From CALBTQ01 sp036725605 (GTDB lineage Bacteria > Lernaellota > Lernaellaia > Lernaellales > Lernaellaceae): a stretch of DNA of 64,000 nucleotides. Position 1 is the first letter of the stretch. Each line of letters begins with the position of its first letter. The notes under the pieces were generated by a model. That model saw only the letters and a program-made list of their open reading frames with translations, ran no database searches and was not told the DNA's origin. The stretch lies in NCBI GenBank assembly GCA_036725605.1, contig DAIMDW010000028.1, positions 1 through 64,000 of the forward strand, written 5' to 3'. Position numbers and translations under genes: made by a program. Of this stretch, positions 1 through 7,586 are shown in pieces.

Positions 1-471
1 ATAATCCTTAGTTATCCGGCGGTAATTACAGTAAGGTCGCTATTTGTACATTGATTACTAGGATGTGATGCTAGTTAATTTATGCTAATATGTCAATATT
101 GAAAGAAAAAAATGTATTAATTTATCGTAATAATATTGACACTTCTTTTACAGCAAGTAAATATATTTCATATTAGTAATAGATGATTCCTTGTTTTCAT
201 TTATTATCCTGCTCGATTTATTAACGACAATCTCAGCTATGCCAATGGTCTTCATTAATAGAATTCTCTAGCGTAGAGAATAAGTTAGAAATATTTTTAA
301 GTGTCGCGTTGCGTAATCATCATACCGAAATAGTTTGCAAGAATTTACCGTTCGGCTTGGGTGTTATTAAGCATAGATTTTATACGCTTGGGGACAAGAT
401 TCGCCAGGCTTCTTAACATCAGCAGGCGACGGTATTTATGGCCAAAAGCCCTTCCCTAAGAGAATGGTCAG
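1..471. other. AT-rich non-coding stretch
   Basis: No convincing gene is seen here. The segment is clearly richer in A and T than the rest of the window. It contains a TTGACA hexamer at 136-141 followed 17 bases later by AAATAT, a possible plus-strand promoter with no recognisable gene behind it. It also holds a perfect 8-bp inverted repeat with a 3-base loop at 263-281 (ATTCTCTA / TAGAGAAT). It lies downstream of the minus-strand dnaE2 stop, but the hairpin is not followed by a T-run on either strand, so I do not call it a terminator. Confidence 0.5.
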
Positions 472-3400
472 TCAACAAAAATCGTGGCTGGCGATGCGCG
501 GGGGATGGAACGAAACCTTTGGTTGCCAGAATTTTTCTGCGACCAGGTGCACGACGCTGTTTTCCACTTGCAGTTTGCCGCACACGCCGAGGAACGGGGT
601 TGTTTTGATCAGAACCGCGTACCTGGCGAACACTCGCTGCCAGATGATCACATTGATGAAGCCGGTTTCATCCTCCACCGTGAGAAAGACCACGCCGTGT
701 GCGGTGGCCGGCTGTTGACGGCAGATGACAAATCCGGCGTAGCGCAGCCGGCGGCCGTGGGGCATGGCCGCTACCTCAGCCGCGGTGGGCAGGCTCAGGC
801 GGCGCAATTGGGGACGAACGAGTTCGAGCGGGTGCGCCAACGTGCTGTGGTCCGTCGTCTGATAATCCCACTCGACCGTCTCCAGCGAGGTAAGCTGCGG
901 GAAGTTTTGCGCGACTTCGTTGGCCGCCAACGGCAACGGTGTTTTGGTGGAGCGGGCGATGCCCAACGCGTTCCAATACGCCTGACGACGGCATGCTTCC
1001 AAACCGGCAAACGCTCCGGCGTGGGCCAAAGCGCCGACCTTGTTTTCGCCCAAACCGGTGCGCTGCACAAAATCCGACAACGAGGCGAAGGGACGCATTT
1101 CTCTCGCGGTCTCGATCTTTTGCCAATCGACGTCGCTTACTCCCTTGACGTAGCGCAGGCCCATGCGCACCGCCATGCGCCGGTTGCCGTTTTTTGGTGG
1201 AATTTCTTCCAGGGAGCAATGCCAGGTGCTTTGTTGTACGTTGATCGGCTTGACTTCGACGCCGGCGCGCTTGGCGTTGTCGACAATGGTCGCCGGCGAG
1301 TAGAAGCCCATAGGTTGAGCGTTAAGCAGACCGCAGACGAATTCCGCCGGATAGTGGCGCTTGAGCCAGGCGGTGGCGTAGCTGATCACGGCGAAACTGG
1401 CGGCATGACTTTCGGGAAAACCGTACTCGCCGAATCCCTGAATCTGCTCAAAAACGCGCTCGGCGAATTCATGGGCAATACCCTTGGCGGTCATCCGAGA
1501 AATCAGGCGCTGGCGGTGACGGCCAATACGACCGTGGCGGCGCCATGACGCCATATCGCGCCGGAGCTGGTCGGCCTCGCCGGGCGTATAGTCGGCGGCA
1601 ACCACGGCCAGCTTCATCACCTGCTCCTGAAACAAAGGAATACCGAGCGTCTTTTCCAGCACGGGTCGCAGCGATTCATGCGGATAGTCGACAACTTCCT
1701 CACCCCGTCGGCGGCGCAGGTAGGGATGAACCATGCCGCCGGTAATCGGGCCGGGACGGATGATGCTGATCTGGATCACGATGTCGTAGAAATTCCGCGG
1801 TCGCAGGCGCGGCAGCATGGACATCTGCGCCCGGCTTTCGATCTGAAACACCCCGAGCGTGTCGCCGCGCTGCAACATCGCAAACGTGTCCGGGTCCTGA
1901 GCGGGAATGGTCGCCATCGAGAGTTGCTTGCCGCGATGCTGCAGCAACAGGTGGAAACACCAGTCCAGATGCGTGAGTGCGCCAAGGCCCAAAAGATCGA
2001 CTTTGAACAGCCCCAAATCTTCAATGTCTTCTTTGTCCCATTGAATGATCGTCCGCCCTTCCATGGTGGCGTTCTCGACGGGCACCAGGTCGTGCACCGG
2101 CTCGTGGCCAAGCAGAAATCCTCCCGGATGAATGGAAAGATGGCGCGGGAAATTGAGGATTTCATTAGCCAGCCGCAGCAGGTGCTGGTGATCGCGGGCT
2201 TCGGGGTCCAGGCCGGCGTGGGTGAAAGAGTCGGCGGTAACGCTGCCGTAGTGCGAGTGTAGCTTGGCCAGTCGATCCAGCGAGGTTTCCGGCAGCCCCA
2301 GCACCTTGCCTACATCCCGAATCGCCGAGCGACTGCGATAGCGCACCACGTTGGCCACCATGGCGGCGTGCGTTCGTCCGTATTTTTTGTACATGTATTG
2401 AATCACTTCCTCACGCCGCTCATGCATGATGTCCAGGTCAATGTCCGGCGGCTCGGCGCGTTCCTTGGACAAGAAACGCTCGAAAAGAAGATCCATGCGA
2501 ACGGGGTCAATGGCCGTAATGCCGAGGCAATAACAAACCGCGGAATTGGCTGCCGACCCGCGCCCCTGGCAGAGAATGTTTTCCCGTCGGCAAAACTGAA
2601 CAATCTCCCACATGGTGAGAAAGTAGCCGCAATAGTCCAACTCATCGATCAAGTCCAACTCGCGGTTCAGTTGCGCGGCCACCTCCGCCGGCGCCTGCGG
2701 GCCGTAACGCTCGTGCGCGCCGGTAAAGGTCAGTTGCCGCAACCACTGGGCCGAGGTCAGCCCCGACGGCAGATTCTCGGACGGGTAGCGGTAACGCAGT
2801 TCGCCGAGGGAAAAAACACATCGTGATGCAATCTCTTCCGTGTGGAGAACGGCTTCTTCCAGATCCTGATACAGCGCTTGAAAAGCAAAGGGAGAACGAA
2901 GGGCGTATTCGGCATTGGGCCGGATGAGATTGCCGGCGGTATGCAGCGTAACGCCGTGCTTGATGCAGGTCAGCACATCGTGCAGCGGTTGACGGGATGG
3001 ATGGTGGTACAGCACTTCCGGCGCTGCGACCAAGGGCAGCCCATGACGTTGGGCTCGCTGGAGGATGAGTTTTTCTCGTTGTTTTTCTTCCGGCAGCAGG
3101 TGACGCGCCGCCAGAGCATACAGTCGATCACCGAACGCCTCTTTCAGCACGTTCACCGTCGCCGTCGGTTCCGCTTCCCGGGTTAGCAGGCCGGGCATGC
3201 CGCCCCACAACGCGAGCAAGCCTTCCGCGTGTGCACAAACTTCCTGCCAACGCACGTTGCCTTTGCCTTTGGGAGAGCGGCGTCGACCGGTAGTGATTAA
3301 CCGACAAAGGTTGGCGTAGCCTTGGCGGTTCTGCGCCAGCAGAACGATGGTCGTGTCATCATCCAGCGTAACCTGCGAACCGATAATCAGATGCAGGCCC

Positions 3401-3579
3401 AGTTCTCTGGCTTTGACGTGAGCGCGCACGATGCCGTACACGCCGTCCCGGTCGGTAAGGGCCAGGGAACGAATTCCCAACCGAACCGCTTCCTCCACCA
3501 ACTCGTCGGGATGGCTGGCCCCTTCCAGAAAAGAATAATTGCTTTTGCACCAAAGAGCGGCGTAGGTTCCGTTCATCAT
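472..3579 (-). CDS. dnaE2: Error-prone DNA polymerase DnaE2 (ImuC)
   Basis: This is a C-family DNA polymerase alpha-type subunit used for SOS-induced translesion synthesis with ImuA and ImuB. The 1035-residue product starts with a PHP domain (the NYSFLEGASHPDELV region). It carries the palm aspartates in PPDIDLDI and ends with the helix-hairpin-helix and OB-fold parts typical of the family; the length is normal for DnaE2. I chose the ATG at 3579 because it overlaps the imuB stop (ATGA). A longer open frame to 3693 would run through imuB and has no support. It is the last gene of the lexA-imuA-imuB-dnaE2 operon and so is probably LexA-controlled. The pairing of PHP and polymerase domains with ImuAB neighbours makes the replicative DnaE an unlikely alternative. 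Confidence 0.96.
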   Translation of the reverse strand: MMNGTYAALWCKSNYSFLEGASHPDELVEEAVRLGIRSLALTDRDGVYGIVRAHVKARELGLHLIIGSQVTLDDDTTIVLLAQNRQGYANLCRLITTGRRRSPKGKGNVRWQEVCAHAEGLLALWGGMPGLLTREAEPTATVNVLKEAFGDRLYALAARHLLPEEKQREKLILQRAQRHGLPLVAAPEVLYHHPSRQPLHDVLTCIKHGVTLHTAGNLIRPNAEYALRSPFAFQALYQDLEEAVLHTEEIASRCVFSLGELRYRYPSENLPSGLTSAQWLRQLTFTGAHERYGPQAPAEVAAQLNRELDLIDELDYCGYFLTMWEIVQFCRRENILCQGRGSAANSAVCYCLGITAIDPVRMDLLFERFLSKERAEPPDIDLDIMHERREEVIQYMYKKYGRTHAAMVANVVRYRSRSAIRDVGKVLGLPETSLDRLAKLHSHYGSVTADSFTHAGLDPEARDHQHLLRLANEILNFPRHLSIHPGGFLLGHEPVHDLVPVENATMEGRTIIQWDKEDIEDLGLFKVDLLGLGALTHLDWCFHLLLQHRGKQLSMATIPAQDPDTFAMLQRGDTLGVFQIESRAQMSMLPRLRPRNFYDIVIQISIIRPGPITGGMVHPYLRRRRGEEVVDYPHESLRPVLEKTLGIPLFQEQVMKLAVVAADYTPGEADQLRRDMASWRRHGRIGRHRQRLISRMTAKGIAHEFAERVFEQIQGFGEYGFPESHAASFAVISYATAWLKRHYPAEFVCGLLNAQPMGFYSPATIVDNAKRAGVEVKPINVQQSTWHCSLEEIPPKNGNRRMAVRMGLRYVKGVSDVDWQKIETAREMRPFASLSDFVQRTGLGENKVGALAHAGAFAGLEACRRQAYWNALGIARSTKTPLPLAANEVAQNFPQLTSLETVEWDYQTTDHSTLAHPLELVRPQLRRLSLPTAAEVAAMPHGRRLRYAGFVICRQQPATAHGVVFLTVEDETGFINVIIWQRVFARYAVLIKTTPFLGVCGKLQVENSVVHLVAEKFWQPKVSFHPPRIASHDFC

Positions 3580-5066
3580 TGCACCCGCCCGTGCAGAAAC
3601 CACCGGCGCCGTCGAGTATCGTAGTAGATCCAAAGCAGTTCGCGGCGATGCGTTTGCACAAAGTAGTAGCGGCGATGTATTTCCTTTCGCCACCAGCCGC
3701 CGGAGATCACGTAGGGACCCCAGACATTGGTAACCGAGCCCGAACCGAGTTCACGCACCAGCCAGCCATCCGGCTCATTTTCATTACGGGGAGCCAACGG
3801 AAACGGCTGAGCATAGATACGACGCACCATCGCCAAGGGGGAAAGAGTTGCTTTGGGCTGCGGAGGAACAAGCCGGGTCAACGGTTCCCAGGAGAACCGC
3901 GCTTCCGGCAGGTGGCCGTCGGTGAGTCTGGCTTGCACCACGGCTTCAGGACCAAACTGCGTGCGCAGACGAGCCAGGGCTCTATCGCCGGCGGCCAGGT
4001 CGCGCTTCGGAACGGCGAAAAATAGTTTGAGCTGCTTTTGGGTGGCAATGGCCTCGTGCGCCGTCAGCAAAATCTCGTGAACCGCCGCCGGCAGCGGCGC
4101 CGCCTCCAGGCGCAAACGAACCAAGTCGATAAGCAACCGCTCGTCCAGGGTTGGTTCCGCCGGCTGAATCATGTCCACGCGCGGGAGCCCCTGCTCCAGC
4201 GAAAAATGAATTTCCAGTTCAGCCAGAGCCTTTGCCTGGTTGGCCAACTTTACCAGCAGAAAGCGTAGATGCTGCTTGATGGTGAACAGCAAACGGATCG
4301 CGTCGCTGTCCGCGGGTTCCAATTGAATTGTCTGTTGAATCTTTTCCGTCGGCGGTATGGCCTGGAGCGGCGCGAAGGCCTGGTCGCTCGCCAAGTCATA
4401 CAGCTTTTTTGCTTCGGCCCCGAATCGACGGTGCAGACCGGCGGCCGGCAGCCGCAAAAAATCACCGAGGGTGTGTACGTGCAGTTTGGTCAGTGCGTCG
4501 CGCAGCCTGGGTGAAAGGGCCAGGTGATCCAGCCGCACCCGGCGCATGGCGCTCTCTTCCTGTTGAGGATCTGTGAAAACAATAATTCCCCCGGTCTTCG
4601 CCTTGGCCGCCGCGTACGCGCCAAAGCGTTGATAGCCAACCACCACTGTGGCGCGAAATCCAACGGCCGCTACACCTTGGTGGACGGCGCGCGCCCATTG
4701 GGCGACCGACGAGTAAAGGGGGGTGAGACCATTCGCGGTCATCCAGAAAATCCCCGGTTCTTTTTGCGCCGCTTCGACTTCCGGAGAAAATTTATGAAGC
4801 GCCTCGGTAAGCTGGCGGATGCTTTCCTCAATCTCCCCGGGGGTAATCACCGTTGCGCGTAAGTTGGGGGCCAGCGACACTCCTTGGGCAAAAGTCATTC
4901 CAGGTCGGATCGCCGTAGTCCGAGCCTCTTTGCTGGCGAACAGAATGATTCCTTGCGGCTTGTCCTGCTCAACCACGGCCACAGGCTGCCCGCTCCATTC
5001 CGGATGGCGCAGCCGCAGGAGTTGCAAGGGCAATTGCGCCACATCAATACAGGCCAGCCGGCGCAT
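3576..5066 (-). CDS. imuB: ImuB, Y-family polymerase-like mutasome protein
   Basis: ImuB is a Y-family polymerase homologue that acts as an adaptor linking DnaE2 to the beta clamp rather than as a polymerase. The 496-residue product begins RRLACIDVAQLPLQLL, the Y-family first motif. The segment where active Y-family enzymes have SxDE reads FWMTANGLTPLY here, so the catalytic acidic pair is absent, as usual for ImuB. Helix-hairpin-helix and little-finger-like regions follow. The start at 5066 has a GAGG element upstream; ATG at 5081 is the alternative. The gene overlaps imuA by 23 bp and dnaE2 by 4 bp, implying translational coupling and a fixed stoichiometry. Confidence 0.9.
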   Translation of the reverse strand: MRRLACIDVAQLPLQLLRLRHPEWSGQPVAVVEQDKPQGIILFASKEARTTAIRPGMTFAQGVSLAPNLRATVITPGEIEESIRQLTEALHKFSPEVEAAQKEPGIFWMTANGLTPLYSSVAQWARAVHQGVAAVGFRATVVVGYQRFGAYAAAKAKTGGIIVFTDPQQEESAMRRVRLDHLALSPRLRDALTKLHVHTLGDFLRLPAAGLHRRFGAEAKKLYDLASDQAFAPLQAIPPTEKIQQTIQLEPADSDAIRLLFTIKQHLRFLLVKLANQAKALAELEIHFSLEQGLPRVDMIQPAEPTLDERLLIDLVRLRLEAAPLPAAVHEILLTAHEAIATQKQLKLFFAVPKRDLAAGDRALARLRTQFGPEAVVQARLTDGHLPEARFSWEPLTRLVPPQPKATLSPLAMVRRIYAQPFPLAPRNENEPDGWLVRELGSGSVTNVWGPYVISGGWWRKEIHRRYYFVQTHRRELLWIYYDTRRRRWFLHGRVQ

Positions 5067-5697
5067 GACAATCAACCTCATACTCCCAATCCGATCCGTG
5101 TCGTTTGTCTCTGACGGCCTGCAGGTAACAGGTGAAGCGCCGGTCCTCGGTCTGTCGCACGCCTGTTTCTGCACGGAGAGAAATTAAGGAACCAAGAGAG
5201 GGAATTTCTTGTCTCTTCCCGGTTAGGAACACAATGGCGAGGTGGTGCTTGCCGGCCAGGCCGGCCAGCCGCGACAAATGAGCGAGAGGCACATCGGCCC
5301 GCTTGGCCAGATCCAACACAATCAGGCCAAAGGCTCCGGAGCGCGCCAGCTTGTCGGCGGCGCAGGTCACCGCTTCACTGTCAGGGCAGCGAACCACCAC
5401 GAGCGCGGCCAGATCGACGTCAGCCAACGCCGCATCCGGAGGATAAAATGTGCTGTTGATCGGGGTTACCCAGGCGCACGTTTCTCCGGCCTGTTGCGCC
5501 TCCCGCACCAGGTGGAAGGCAAAAGTGAGGCTTGCAGCGTTCCCGTCCGCCGAGAGCTCGATCAGCCGCCCGGAGAGTTCGGTTAAGGAGAAATAATCTT
5601 CGGCTGTTCTTTTTTCAGATTTACCCCGTGACGGCACAATGACGAGGTGTTGCGCGAAACGCCTGCGCAAGGCAGCGGCTTCACCGGCTGCACTCAT
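5044..5697 (-). CDS. imuA: ImuA-like RecA-fold mutasome protein
   Basis: This 217-residue protein sits between lexA and imuB, where ImuA is found in mutasome operons. It has the look of a small RecA/SulA-type fold, with alternating strands and helices and motifs such as LAALVVVRCPDS and FGLIVLDLAKRADVP. No Walker A GxxxxGK[ST] is visible; the corresponding loop reads ELSADGNAASLT, so ATP binding is doubtful. ImuA partners ImuB and DnaE2 in damage-induced mutagenesis. The ATG at 5697 overlaps the lexA stop as ATGA. Assignment rests mainly on position plus fold-like features, because this family diverges fast. Confidence 0.8.
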   Translation of the reverse strand: MSAAGEAAALRRRFAQHLVIVPSRGKSEKRTAEDYFSLTELSGRLIELSADGNAASLTFAFHLVREAQQAGETCAWVTPINSTFYPPDAALADVDLAALVVVRCPDSEAVTCAADKLARSGAFGLIVLDLAKRADVPLAHLSRLAGLAGKHHLAIVFLTGKRQEIPSLGSLISLRAETGVRQTEDRRFTCYLQAVRDKRHGSDWEYEVDCHAPAGLY

Positions 5698-6332
5698 AAC
5701 TCCGCCTCCACCAGGGGCATCTCTTCCAGATAGCGCCTGACCTCGATCACTCTGCCCAAAATAACCAGTTCGTTCGGGTCGGGAACAATAGGCGGAAAGT
5801 TTGGATTCTCCGGTCGCAGTTCCGCCCGACCGCGTCGGAGGTGCAGAGTCTTTACCGTCGCCTCGTCCCCCACCAGGGCCACGACGATTTCACCTGACTC
5901 AGCCGTCGGTTGACGACGGACAATAACCACATCGCCGGGTAAAATGCCGACGCCGGTCATGCTCTCGCCCTGCACCCGCAAAGCGAACAGCTCGTCTTGC
6001 GGATAGGAAGCCGGGACAGGCAGATAGCCGTCCGGCTGCTCGATGGCAGTGGTCAAATCACCGGCCTGCACCTGACCGAGTAGAGGCGCCAACATGGTGG
6101 AGCGAGCCAAAAAATCGGTTTTCGGCAGCCCGTATCCTCTTGACTTGCCCGACTCCTTGCTCAGCCGCCCCTCGGCCACCAGGTTGTCGAGATGCCGGCG
6201 GGCTGTTTCGTAGGCTTGAAAACCAAACTCCTGCTGCACCTCCCTTACCGTCGGCGGCTGGCCGGCAAGGATTCTCTCACGCACAAAACGGAAAATCTTT
6301 TCGCGGGTCTTTCCAGGAGATGTATACGCCAT
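5694..6332 (-). CDS. lexA: LexA repressor
   Basis: LexA is the SOS repressor that self-cleaves when RecA is activated. The 212-residue product has an N-terminal winged helix (residues 1-70, TVREVQQEFGFQAYETARRH). It has an Ala90-Gly91 cleavage site in VQAGDL and the catalytic dyad Ser124 (QGESMTG) and Lys161 (TVKTLHL). All parts needed for autoproteolysis are present. The start at 6332 is set by a strong GGAGG nine bases upstream; the open frame extends further to 6434 without support. It heads the imuA-imuB-dnaE2 operon and probably represses it and itself through the dyad at 6365-6378. It could be a second, cassette-dedicated LexA rather than the genome's only copy. Confidence 0.95.
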   Translation of the reverse strand: MAYTSPGKTREKIFRFVRERILAGQPPTVREVQQEFGFQAYETARRHLDNLVAEGRLSKESGKSRGYGLPKTDFLARSTMLAPLLGQVQAGDLTTAIEQPDGYLPVPASYPQDELFALRVQGESMTGVGILPGDVVIVRRQPTAESGEIVVALVGDEATVKTLHLRRGRAELRPENPNFPPIVPDPNELVILGRVIEVRRYLEEMPLVEAEL

Positions 6333-6357
6333 GGCTCTGCCTCCATCGAATACCCAT

Positions 6358-6386
6358 ACCATAACAGTCATTAGACTGCTTTGCAA
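6358..6386 (-). promoter_or_regulatory. lexA operon promoter with embedded candidate LexA operator
   Basis: Read on the minus strand, a TTGCAA -35 element (6381-6386) is separated by exactly 17 bases from a TATGGT -10 element (6358-6363). The spacer contains a perfect dyad, CAGTC-TAAT-GACTG, at 6365-6378. A repressor bound there would block RNA polymerase, the expected layout for LexA autoregulation. The motif differs from the classical CTGT-N8-ACAG and GAAC-N4-GTTC boxes, so the specificity is an inference. Confidence 0.7.
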
Positions 6387-6439
6387 TTGAAAAGCGAATT
6401 TCCCGAAAATCTTCCGGTTGAGCTTGCTCACCATGCCGG

Positions 6440-6664
6440 ATGAAACCCGTGCCGCTAATCATGAACGGGCAGCCGATGAAGGTTGTCCAGGAGCTTCTCG
6501 GGCATTCCGATATCCGCATGACAGATATCTATTCCCATCTGGCTCCGAACATGAACCAGGATGCTGTGGAAAGCCTGCTGCCGGCCAAAAATGAGCCGAA
6601 AAGTAGGCACAGTCATCGATTTTGGCGAGTTTTCCAAGGCCCTGAAAAAGAAAAAGGCCCGTAA
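6440..6664 (+). pseudogene. Tyrosine recombinase (phage integrase) C-terminal relic
   Basis: The 74-codon frame contains VVQELLGHSDIRMTDIYSHLAPN, abbreviated here as the LLGHSD and IYSHLAP motifs of the integrase C-terminus. The conserved His and the nucleophilic Tyr are still visible. Everything upstream is missing, including the Arg, Lys and HxxR catalytic residues; a stop codon lies just before in frame. The last codons run into a minus-strand terminator hairpin. It is a fragment with no expected activity. It lies head to head with lexA, so it marks an old integration or deletion next to the mutagenesis cassette. Confidence 0.85.
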
Positions 6665-6683
6665 GAACAACATCTTACGAGCC
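6644..6683 (-). terminator. Minus-strand intrinsic terminator
   Basis: Arms 6656-6665 and 6674-6683 pair with one mismatch. On the minus strand the stem is followed by a T-rich tract (TTTTTCTTTTT). No intact minus-strand gene lies just upstream of it. It may be the leftover terminator of a lost gene, possibly the tRNA-like relic at 6701-6730. Confidence 0.65.
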
Positions 6684-7010
6684 AACTAATAAAACGGTCC
6701 TGGCGTGACGATTTTCGAACCGCTATGGGCGAATACACATGGATGCCCGAAGTACACCTGGTCATGGCCGCAAGCCAATGATATCCCATTACATTTCAAA
6801 AATATCGCGCCATTGCCAACGTCAAGGATTCCCCTTGTCAAGAATTTCCTCTTTTTTTAAGGCAAAGGTTTGGCCACACTGGAACAGGTTTGATAATTCA
6901 TTCATCCGTCCATAAATGCCCTTGACCAAAAGCACAAACGGTGTTTTGATCGCGTGGTGGGAACCGTTGACGGCGGGGCGGGTGCCGTCAATATAAAGTG
7001 GGCAGTATTA
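6684..7010. other. Intergenic stretch without a clear gene
   Basis: I see no supported gene. The only notable segment is 6701-6730, which on the minus strand resembles a tRNA 3' end: GGTTCGAA, then CGTCA, ending GCCA. The T-arm does not pair and no 5' half can be folded, so this is at most a relic. The rest includes the upstream region of the small gene at 7011. Confidence 0.4.
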
Positions 7011-7286
7011 ATGACAAAACAGAAACCCCAAAAACCTGAAAACACCACCCTGCACAGGGTTCCGGTGGTTATGCCGTTGGATCTGGCAGACTACCTTTCA
7101 GAATTGGGTAGTGAAGCCAAACGCGGCGGCGGATTCAAGTTGGCTAAGACCACCATCATCAAGGCGCTCATCCGCGCCATGAAGATCATTGATGAGAAAG
7201 CGAAGATAGACCTGTCCGGCGTGAAGGACGAAGAAGAGCTTAAGGAACGGTTATTGGACGCCTACAATCGATACAAGAAGAAATGA
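7011..7286 (+). CDS. Small ribbon-helix-helix-like protein, copy 1
   Basis: I do not recognise a named family. The 91-residue product has a basic N-terminus, then a short strand-like HRVPVVMPLDLADYLSELG segment. A helix pair and a charged C-terminal helix ending YNRYKKK follow. This strand-helix-helix plan suggests a ribbon-helix-helix DNA-binding protein. It is clearly paralogous to the next gene: shared elements are LG-x-EAK, GG, an internal I-x-x-A helix, SGV-[KR]-x-E-[DE]-EL and R-[LI]-L. The start at 7011 is preferred over a frame opening at 6954 because the similarity to copy 2 begins after it; the ribosome binding site is weak. It is probably cotranscribed with the genes at 7343 and 7587. 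Confidence 0.6.
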   Translation: MTKQKPQKPENTTLHRVPVVMPLDLADYLSELGSEAKRGGGFKLAKTTIIKALIRAMKIIDEKAKIDLSGVKDEEELKERLLDAYNRYKKK

Positions 7287-7310
7287 CCGTTGAATTTTTT
7301 TAACGGTCAT
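7283..7310. repeat. Perfect 9-bp inverted repeat at the end of RHH copy 1
   Basis: ATGACCGTT (7283-7291) and AACGGTCAT (7302-7310) are perfect inverse complements around a T-rich 10-base loop. A further TGACC occurs at 7319-7323. The poly-T lies in the loop, not after the stem, so this is not a standard terminator. It may be an operator for the flanking DNA-binding-like proteins or an RNA processing site; both are guesses. Confidence 0.45.
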
Positions 7311-7342
7311 ATGTGCTTGTGACCATAGGATCATAGGGGCTT

Positions 7343-7582
7343 ATGATGATGAAGAAAGACACGGCAACAATCAGGGTTTCGCCGGGATTGGACCAGGATG
7401 AACTGGAATTCCTGGATCGACTTGGCCATGAAGCAAAATTCAGCGGTGGGCGGATGCTAAGCCACGGTGAAACCATCCGGGCGATGGTCGGCGCATTGCG
7501 GGAAATCAAGCTGAATGTTTCTGGTGTTCGAAAGGAAGATGAACTGGTGAACCGGATATTGAATCTGGTAACGAAAGGATAG
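7343..7582 (+). CDS. Small ribbon-helix-helix-like protein, copy 2
   Basis: A 79-residue protein paralogous to the one at 7011. It opens with ATIRVSPGLDQDELEFLDRLG, a strand followed by a helix as in ribbon-helix-helix proteins. It continues through HEAKFSGGRML and SGVRKEDELVNRIL, matching copy 1 position by position. A role in DNA binding or autoregulation is inferred from fold only. It could also be an antitoxin-like protein, but no toxin gene is seen next to it. It ends four bases before the lipoprotein gene, so the three genes look like one transcription unit. Confidence 0.6.
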   Translation: MMMKKDTATIRVSPGLDQDELEFLDRLGHEAKFSGGRMLSHGETIRAMVGALREIKLNVSGVRKEDELVNRILNLVTKG

Positions 7583-7586
7583 GACG

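Noticed and set aside
6701..6790. A possible tRNA gene on the minus strand
   Set aside because: Only the T-loop GGTTCGAA and a terminal CCA look right. The T-stem does not pair and no matching 5' acceptor strand or anticodon arm is found.
7011..7582. A toxin-antitoxin pair
   Set aside because: Both small proteins are paralogues of the same fold; neither resembles a toxin, and the next gene is an exported lipoprotein.
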